Source of the DNA: Breviolum minutum Mf 1.05b.01
Lineage: Eukaryota; Sar; Dinophyceae; Suessiales; Symbiodiniaceae
Assembly: GCA_000507305.1 (NCBI GenBank)
Contig: DF239108.1
Span: 250,208-314,207, forward strand
Length of the DNA stretch: 64,000 nt
Reading direction: 5' to 3'
The notes beneath the pieces were generated by a model that was not told where the DNA came from, did no database searches, and saw nothing but the letters and a program-made list of their open reading frames with translations. The translations under genes and the position numbers were made by a program. How positions within the stretch are numbered: the first letter of the stretch is position 1; the number at the start of each line of letters is the position of its first letter. Shown here one piece after another: positions 49,511 to 59,882 of this stretch.

Positions 49511-52500
49511 CTGGCTAGCCATGGGTGACTGAGCACATCATGAATCCATGGGAATCCATATGAGATGATTCAGTAAAGATATTAACATAACAAAATGATG
49601 GTTGTTAAGGGTACTTGGCATGATTGAAACATAAACATTTGTGTTGCATTCATATGGATCCCCCCAAACCTTCGAAATTTTTTCAGGCCGAAAGCGTCAG
49701 TTTCACACCAATGGCACACGCAGATGTTCGACTCTCAAAGGGGCCTCGGTTTCTGTGAGAAGAACTGGGAATCTCAGAACTACACCCCAGGTTGGTACCC
49801 TCCTCCCAAGAAATAAAAGGCGTTGAATTTAAAGGGTTACCCTCCAGGGAATGGATACATATCCCACCGAAAGGGAAGTTCGGAAAAGCATCATCTTCAA
49901 ACATGCCATTTTTTGGGGGGGATATGTATCCGTTCCCTGGAGGGTATCTATGCTTACTTTAAAGGGCTTCTTAACCAACCCTTTTGATGATAAAGCCCTT
50001 GATTTCTTGATTTTGTTTGGGTTTTTTTACGTGGGCATTGGAGGGGCCTTTCGGCCGAGGCCTTGAGGCCCGTGAGATGACCCATGAATACACGAACATG
50101 GAAGTTCCGCAAAAAAAATCCAGGGGGGCTCCCCATGTTTCAGGTTCCAAGGCTCTTAACTCCAACAGAAGGAGGATAAAAAATAGAAGACTATATAGTT
50201 GGAGGTTGAACAACCCACACATTTGAAAAAAATATGATCAAAATGGGTTCATCTTCCCCAAATTTCGGGGTGAAAATTCCAAAAAATATTTGAGTTGCCA
50301 CCAGCTAGAAGATCAATGGAGAACCCATTCACTAATCCTTTACCCATAATTTACCCTCCCTGAAACTAACAGCAAACAGCCAGCCAGCAAAAGCCCCTGA
50401 AGATTGGAGGTGGGGAGACTTTTAGAGAAGTTTCCTTTTCGGGATTGTGTCTATTTTCAGGTGCCAACTGCTGTTAGTTCTAGGGAGTGTGTAATCATTT
50501 ACTAGTTGGTGGTTGAACCAACCAATTTGAAGAATATGCTCGTCAAATTGGATCAACCCCCAAGGTATGTAATTGTAAAAATAAATAATATTTGGAACCA
50601 CCACCTAGTTTTACTACTTTCTTGGGACATCCTATACAAAAAAACACAACTTCCCACCATCGCAATACGCTGGAACGCTGGAACCGTTAGCGAGCAATAC
50701 TATCACTGAACTCAAATTTCACTCACTCAATCTCACTCAACCCTCAAAATTCCTGAAAGATCCTTTGGTAAGACTGCCACTTGGATGTCCTGTTGGAAGT
50801 GCTGGTAAAAGGTTAGGATCAGTGGGTTACATCCCCAGTATACCAGGGTTATAATTAGGTTATAACCCATTTACCAACCATTTACTAACTTTCTGCGACA
50901 TCCAAGCAATAATTATATAGACTCTTCATTCAAAACACACACTGCTTCCTTCACCCCTCACCACCCGCGAAACACCCTCCGATTGGTTGTGGCATCTTTT
51001 TTTTCCTCTGCATTTTCGGTTCACCAATCTTGGGCCCACTCCAGGTCATTGCTTGTGAATGGAATCTTTTTTCTTGGAGCACCAACCGGACCGATTAATG
51101 ACAAGTTCTTTGACTAAACAATAGGTTACCCGGAATATGACCATTTGAGCCACGAAAATTTCACTCTTACTTTCCATTGAATCCTGGCTGTTTAATTAAG
51201 GATCCTTATAATGGCTTGTTATATATAATCCCTATATAACTGGGTAGTAACGGGTCGTACAATCCCGCATATACCCTCAACAACCAGGGTTTTTTCAATC
51301 GCTCATTTGATCAAAGCAAGTTTCGGTCCAAGTGCAGAAATTGATTCTCTTTGGCATGTTGCTGAGTCCATGACCATACACTGCTCTGCATTTTGGACTT
51401 ACAAACACTCACGCATTTCGTGTTGCCCATGAATTTCGGGCTTTTTGTTCTACACTCCTCAGACACGCTCTTTGTCTTAGAAACCTGACCCTTGCAAAAA
51501 GAACAACGGCCACTAGCGGACCAACCTATCTTGCCAGATTTGCATTTGCAACACTTCTCTGTGGTGCTCGAACCCCACTTCGCAGACTTCACCGCAAGAG
51601 CTTTGCTTTTTGCATTCTTCTCTATCCATGACCAGCCACTTACTTTGGATTTGCAAGCTTTAGCACACTGGCTGTTGCCTATGAACTTTGGGCTTGTCTT
51701 TTTGCACTCCTCAGACACGCTGGCTGTCTTGGAAACCTGACCCTTGCAAAAAGAACAACGGCCACTAGCAGACCAACCTATCTTGCCAGATTTGCACTTG
51801 CAACACTTCTCCGTGGTGCTCGAACCCCACTTTTTGGTGCCAGACTTCTTCGCAACTTCATCCTCCTTCTCTTCAACAAAAATACCAACCTGCGGAAACT
51901 TTGAATCGCATTCCTTAGGTGGCCACAAGGTATAAAAATGGATTTGCGAAAGGAACAAAGTTTATTCATTCAGGGGATAGTTGGATTTACCCCGATCCCA
52001 ACGTACCCCTATGGGAAATCCCTTTATAAGCCCTATATAGTAGGTATTTATGGGTTACAATCCCCAAGAATCCCTAAAGAACACAATAATTAGCATGGGT
52101 ACATTGTTTGAGATACACCCAATTGTCCCTTGATTCATACTATTTAAACGAGTTATAAGTGATATATTAAAAAGTTGTAATACTTCAAACACTTGATCTT
52201 GGGGCAACTGTCATACCAGGTTCTTCCGAGTGACCCTTGTGGTGGTTTTTACGTGACCTTTTCAGTGGTTAAAACGGGAAAACGAGACCTCCAATGTTGG
52301 GTGATTTTATGGGTCGCTTGGAAAAAACTGGTAGGTGCTTTTGTTTTCCGGAGCCTGAGTTAATAGATAACAAACCTATGATGGGTTGGGTTGGTGTATT
52401 TAGCTTTCGCGAAACTCAACTGGCCAAAGGGGCTGAGAGGGGATTAGCTAAAGGTGTGCCAAGTTTACATCTTTCATCAACAAATCAACCTTATCATCAT

Positions 52501-55500
52501 TGTCTGGTAAACGTAGCTAGCACAAAAAAAGGAAATGCCTTCTGCAGAGACTATAAACATCTTCATTGAACCACGAAGCCATTTCGGAGGCAGCCATGTT
52601 TAAATGTGCCAAATCAGCCCCCAAAAATACATATTCAAGAAAAATAGCCTGGCTGCTTCAATACATGAAAAATAATGGACACAATTTGGGCCTCCCTCCC
52701 AAGAAATAAGATCTGATTCGGGGATAATTAAGGGAATAACCATAGTAATAAGGCCTTATATTTTTTGGCGGTCTGGGAGGTGGCGTTGGGGGGTTGGGCC
52801 CCTTCAAATGATACACCTTTTCAGAAACAACAAATACACTTCCCTAAAACTAACAGCAAAAATAAAACTGAAATGGTTGAAATTTCCCCACGCCTTTCCA
52901 ACAGTGTCTGTCAAACGGCCCTCGGGGTTTCCAACTGTTAGACTGTCTCGCATCGAGTCCGAGGGTCTGATTGGCAAGCTTTTTGACCTTGAAAATTCCG
53001 ACTTTCCACTTTGCAATTCTCACTCACCAATGCAATCTTCTGCACCTGTCGTTCGCTCGTTGATTTGGTCCTGGTCAACCTACCCCTCCGCGAACATAAA
53101 ATCCCACCTAGAAACAAGGGTTTAAATAGCCGGACCTTAAGGGAAACCCGGTGGTTTGTATGCTACCTTAAGGCCGGGCTATTTCTTGGGAAAAGTTGTA
53201 TGTTCGCGGGGGAGGGTGAAGCTTGAAAAGGAGCTTTGAGTAACTAGCACCCCTACCCCCGAAAGATTCCCATGGGACGAAAAGGTATATTTACCTTATA
53301 TGGATAGTTGATGATAGTTGATCTTTATGATAAAAAATATCATAGAAGTGCAACTATATAGACAAATTTGCCCTGATGTTTTTAGGAATACCCTGTTTTT
53401 TTTGGGAGAGTTGATGTTTATGAATATATTAGCAGGTAAGTATGTAATAAATTGATCCCAAGGGTTAAGATAAAGTCCTTGAAGTTCACGAAATGGATAT
53501 TGTATGTGTTAATGATACTTATAAAAGAAACTGCTGATGGTTCAGAAAATCCTGCTGCTAGTTGAGATTTGGAGAATATTCCATGTTTCATGGGGTATAT
53601 TATTGAATAACAAGGTAGAACAGGTGGTGATCACCAGATTTTGAACCATCAACAGAATCATCTTGTTCAATCTATCTTGTTCCATAGTATCCTTGTGAAT
53701 TTTATAGCGTGGATATTCCTACAAGTTGTTCCATACCAGGTTCGAACCAGTATATTTAAAAAAACAACATTATTTAAAAAACTGCTTTGGCTTGTTTGGT
53801 TTGGAACTGAACGTAATTGGCTATTGCTCAACCCAACCTATTGCTCATTTGATCCTCATCTAGTAGGGAAAGTAGCCATCTCTTGCTCATTCGCTTGTCA
53901 CCAAGCACCATTCACTTTCAAGTTTGATCCCAAATTATATGTATTACTGTATGATCCTTTTATCAAATCAACACACTGCCAACAATCCAAAGCAAACTGC
54001 TATAGCTATTACACTGATTGACGGAAAAAAACAACAACCAGGTTCTTCCAAGCAACCCTTTGATCACCCAAAATGGAGGTCCCGTTTTCACCCCTGAAAA
54101 GGTCACTTAAAAACACCACAAGGGTCGCTCGGAAGAACCTGGAAACTGAAAAAAAAGAAAGAAAGGAGTAGCGTAGATTCACTATCTCATCACTGACCTT
54201 CACATTGCCCTGGTAACCTTTGGAAGGATGCCCCTTCGCATAAAGCAAACGAGGCTAAACACTGAGGGTTTTTCATACCATGACTAGTTGGTGGTTGACC
54301 CAACCCTTTTGAAGAATAAACTCGTCAAATTGGATCATCTTCCCAGGTAGGGGTGAAAATACGAAATATTTGAAACCACCACCTAGATGAAAGATTTAAC
54401 CACTTGAGTGGTGAACTGTGCACCATCTAAAACTCTATACTTTTCGGTCTACACCCAAAATGCCCCAGGATGCTTCATGATGACATTCATGAGTCGGTTT
54501 ACTTTCCATGAAACACTGGTTGTTGAATGATTTCATGGTTCATGAAATAATCACCACATAACTGGGTAGTATTTCATCCCTATATGATAAAACAACCAGG
54601 TATATACCCTAACTGGTAGTTATATTCCCTATATATACCCTTTATACCTAGTTGATCCCAGTTGTATATACCCTCCCTAAAACTAACGTAGCACCTGAAA
54701 ATGGATGGTTGGAAAACTAGTTTCTTTTTGGGGCCCGCCCTGTTTTCAGGTGCGAACTGTTAGTTTCAGGGAGGCTAATCCCTTTTAAAGGTTTATGTTC
54801 CCCAAACAACCAGGGGCCCAACCTTTCATTGCTCATATAACCAGGTATATACCCTAAATGGTAGTTATATTCCCTATATATACCCTTTATACCTAGTTGA
54901 TCCCAGTTGTATATAATCCCTTTTAAAGGTTTATGTTTTATGCCCTAAACAACCAGGGGATACAACCACAAACCTTGCCCAACCCACAGTCGACTTGGCC
55001 TCGTCTTGACACACTTTGCATCCATCCCTTGACCAAGTCACCTGTCCAGAAGAACACTGGCAGCAGTGCGCCTCAGTTCATCATCAACGTTGATGGCATG
55101 GTTTGGAAAAACCATGCACCCCCCATTTGTAACCCCCCCAATGTAAGCCTTATATGGATGTTTCCGAAAATTATGGGTTTTCCACCCGAATTATCCATTT
55201 TTAATAGAATTTTCCATTATAAACCATCCATTTTGGGGTACCACTAGTTTTGGAAAAACACCTTTATGATATCCTTATGCATTGTTGAAGATCCAAACGA
55301 TTGAATATTTGGCAAATCGAATTAGGGAAAAAACAAAAACAACAAACACACTGGCACAAGAATTGTTGGGGTAAAATATCCAATAAAATCCATGAACCAA
55401 AAGGGGCCAAGCTATCTTACTTTTAAGCTATCCTGTAGAATAATGTACAGTAATTGGCTAACCAAAATCCCCAAAGGATGACAAAATCTCCTTCACAAAT

Positions 55501-58500
55501 GGTCTCACCAAAGACCAAATGCAATAAATGCATCTATATGGGGGTTTCCAAAAATAAGGGGTACCCCAAAATGGATGGTGAAAATAATGGAAAACCCTAT
55601 AAAAAACGGATGATTTGGAGGGAAATTTCTCTTATTTTTGGTTCAACACCCATATAAAATTGGATCTACCCACACACCCAGCAACAGGTGGCGGTGGAAT
55701 TCGTGCACGTGCAGAGCGCAAAGTCCATGAATCAACAGGAATGAAAAATTCGAGACATGTTCCAAATCACTAGAAGTCATTTTGGACACCAGGCTGGCCT
55801 TTCATTATTTGGTGGGCCGTTTGGGCCGCTTCCACTAGCAAAAATCGCACCTTGTTTTGGCCTTTGGAACCCAGAAGAGAGAAGTTGGTCGGCCAGAATC
55901 AGGACTCGACTGTCACAACAGTGTGGCCGTTCTATTGTAATATCGGCATCACGTAAGTCAATGTCACGTAGAGATTCAATGTGACCCGAAGCTGACCTTC
56001 AGTTCCAATAGCTCCCAAATCGTGATGCGTTCCAAAGACTCGCACTCGAAATCCCAGATTCAAGCATTGGGGACAACGGGGACAATACCTTTTGCAGATT
56101 GAAAGTCCTTCGCCCTAGAACTTCTTCTGTCAGCCAATGGTTGGCTAAACGCTGGCAAGCCAATCCGGATAGCTTGACGGCCTCTTGAGATGAAGGTGCG
56201 ACTCGTTCTGGTGCGCACAAAAAAGAAGTTTTGATGGTGGCCCTCTCAAAACCACCAGTTTGTTCACAGAAGGCCCCTTCTTCCAATTCCTCTCGAAGTC
56301 AAGGAAACGACCATCAAAAAAGATAGGGTTTTTGGTTTACTAGACGATGCCGCCTGGAATGGAGATCCAGTTCATATGGGTGAATAACGTCACTTTACTA
56401 TCCTTACCCCAAAAATTGTTGGGTGACTGTATCTGCAGGATAGCTCTAGCAGGAACTTAGTCCAACTGACCATAACAATGCAAAGTCGTTGAATCTATCC
56501 AAAGCCTATCTTTGACAGGGTTTGACATAATCACCTGAAACAACCCTAAAAATTGGAGAAACCCTGTATCACCAGGGGACAATACCTACCTGTCATTTTT
56601 TTAGGGCCCGATTTTCCCATGTAACGGTTGGTCCTTATGGTGGACCCCGTTTGAATTTTGTTACTTGAAAGTTGAACTTGTTGTCAACTTGTACCAATGT
56701 GGCCATGGAAGCTGCTTTTCTAATGGTTGGACCTTCCCGGCACTGCCAAAAAGAAACGCAGTGCCAACCTAAACCGCTATTTGCCACTGTTTGTGGGGTG
56801 GAGGAGATCCAACATGTATGTATATATATATATATATAATTATGTTTTTATTTATTTATATAAAATATGTATTTGATGTCTTTACTTTTTTATTTACCTT
56901 CTATATATCAATATCACATAAATCACAAAAAAAAATCAGTTTTTTTGCATATAGCCCTTTAAACAAACAACAACCCAGAAATCCTCGGTTTTTTTGATGG
57001 TTCCAAACAAGCCAAGAAACCGATGAGTCTAAGGCATTGCTAAAAGGACTTTTTCGGTGAAGCCTGGTGGCTTCAAAGTGGTGTGGGTGAAGCCTGGTGG
57101 TTGGGGATTGTATACAACTGGAATCAACTGGGTTTTGTAGGGAATTTTTGGAGAATTTTACAAAGTGGCATTTTTTGAGGAATTTTTGATATACTGGGTA
57201 TATGGGAGTTTTTCATACTGGGCACCTGGTTGTTCAGGAAGTGCTGGTAAAAGGTTAGGATGACTAGGTCAAAAAACCCCAAGGAATAGCAATTATGTAT
57301 TTTTACTATCTATAGTGGTTTGATTATTCCATGGTGATAGTTTTCGTCCCCTAAGGATCGGGTTGGGTTGTGGCACCCCTTCCAAATCGCCTTTCCATGG
57401 CTGATAAATGGAAGTCACCAACCACTTACTGACTGGGATGATCCTCCGAGTATCCCACTTGGATGTCTCAGGAAGTGCTGGTGAAAGGTTAGGATCACTA
57501 GGTAAAAAAAACAAGGAATACCCCATTTATAACCTTTTACCAGCACTTCCTGGGACATCCAAGTAGTATAGGTTGGGGATTGTACACAACTGGGTGTATA
57601 TATATATATATACGGTATATAGGGAATATAACTACCATTTAGTGTATATCACTGGTTGTTTCATCATATAGGGGACTATAATATTGTTCTGGCGTTGAAC
57701 GGTTGAAAAGGGGAATTTAGCAAAAAGGTTTGATTTTTTAGGGTATAGGTTGGGGATGAGATACTACCCCAATCCCCAGTTATAGAAGGAATAGTTCATC
57801 AATCATGGAATAAGGATCCCTATTTGATCAACCAGTATTTCATGGAAAGTAGGAGGGTTTGAATCACGTGGCTCAGCTGGACAAAAACGAAGAGATAGTC
57901 GGATGTCCCAGGAAGCTAGTAAAAGCTTAGTAAGTGGGTTGAAACCCCAATATACCGCATTGATAAGTAGGTTCTAACCCATTGACTAACCATTTACTAA
58001 GGATGTTTTTTGATACGGTTTTTCCCTCTGAAAAGTAGGACAACAAAAACCAAAAGGAAGGGGGGTGGCGTGTTCCATTCCCATCATGGCTTTCAGGGGC
58101 GAAGCGGCTGTTAATCTTCGGGGGACTGCACACCCAAAAGAAGTTGAACAACACACAAAAAAGGCAAAGCTAAAAAGGAACTCGTTGGCGGTTGAACCAC
58201 CCAATTGAAAAAATGTGCTCGTCAAATTGGATCATTTCCCGTGAAAATAAACAGTAATTAGTAATAAACATATTTCAAAGCACTACCTAGGTAACCAATG
58301 GGCCCGCCTTGGAAACCGAAGCGGATTTTAGTTCAGGATGTGTGTATCACTTGTCATCTAACAATACATATTGCTTCAAGGACGAGAGAGTCAACCTTTT
58401 GGCAAAATGATTCACCAAATGGAGGTACTGTACCTTGTAAGGCTATTCTGTGGGTGGGCTTTCCCCTACATAAGCCGTATCCATACAGCTTACATAGGTT

Positions 58501-59831
58501 TTTGTACCTCCATTTTAGTAGGTACCTGAAATATTTGGTGAATGATCTTCTCTTCAAAAAATCCGCCTTGAAAAATTCCCCTAATTGAATGAAACAAATC
58601 CACCCCAATCATGCATCTTCTATGAATACTCTGGGGAGGTGACCAAAACCCGCTCCTGCTGCCCTGCCTGGCATGTTGTTGATGGAGTTCAAGGCCCGTA
58701 TCTGCCTGAGGTGAGCGGTAACTAGTTGTCCTTGCGAATAAATTTGCCATGGAAACATAACATAGCTTGGCTGGAAAATCCACCATGTTTGATGGTATTT
58801 ACCAGGAAAGATGCGTGTTTTTTAAGGCTATGTTTGTTTCAGGGATAAACAAGGTGGGCCCAAAAGCAGTTATAAAGGGGCTATAACTCCACTTATAGGG
58901 GTTATAAATGGGCTGCAATGGGGTGAAATAAGCCATATAAACGGCCGAAAATAAACGGGCAACTGTCGTTATGTCACCCTACTTATAGGGGCCCCATGTC
59001 ACTCCATTTTTTAGCTGGGTGACGGGGCTCACCATGTAGGGGATTATACTTTCTACTCAATTGTGTAGGGATTAGAACATGCCATCATAAGCGGAATAGA
59101 AGAAGGGATCATGAAGTAGCTGTTCTTTCTATATGGTGGTTTTACGCCAGGATAATCCGTTTTATATAAGCCTTGTACAAAGAACAACCTTTTCGGGACG
59201 GTCCGCCATGTACTTTGAATAAGGCAGTCTCTTTAGGGTATCCTATAACGGGATCCCTGTGAACCAACCAACCAATCAGTAGAATGGAATGTGACAAAGG
59301 TATTTGACACAAATTTCACGTGTGCCAGGATCTAAACTCCTTATGTTGAGGATGGTCATCCCACCTTTAATAGGGAATCCTTATAATGGATGTATAAACC
59401 CCTACTATTTGGGTTGATGACCATCCTCTATTTTTTTTGATGGGAGTTTAGACCCTGGCACATGTGAGTTTATAACAAAACACTGGCAAGACTCAGAAGG
59501 GAAATCGAAAATTTGGAGGTCAAAGCCCCTTTTGCGGGACCTCCAGGCTATTGAGGTCCAGGATTGTTAGGGGAACAAAGATGTCTGGGACAATCCCTGA
59601 TAGAAACAATCCCCCATTTGAGGTGAAGGAAAACTAAAACCAACCTCCAATCTCCTTAGTTGCTGGTTGAACCAACCCAACTAAAACAGATGCTCGTCAA
59701 GAAGGGAGAATGACACATCTTCCCCAAAGATTTCGGGGTGAACATGCCCAAACACATCTCAATGAAACCACCACCTACAGTGGATGTGATTGTTGATGAT
59801 GATCCAAAATGAAAGTTCACCATCATGTCAG

Positions 59832-59882
<51 letters not shown>

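Noticed and set aside
49687-49816. Plus-strand exon-like segment after TTTTTCAG|G ending YPPPKK and stop
   Set aside because: Its 3' part, CCTCCCAAGAAATAA, also occurs at other repeat sites (52693, and inverted near 62160), so it is likely element sequence.
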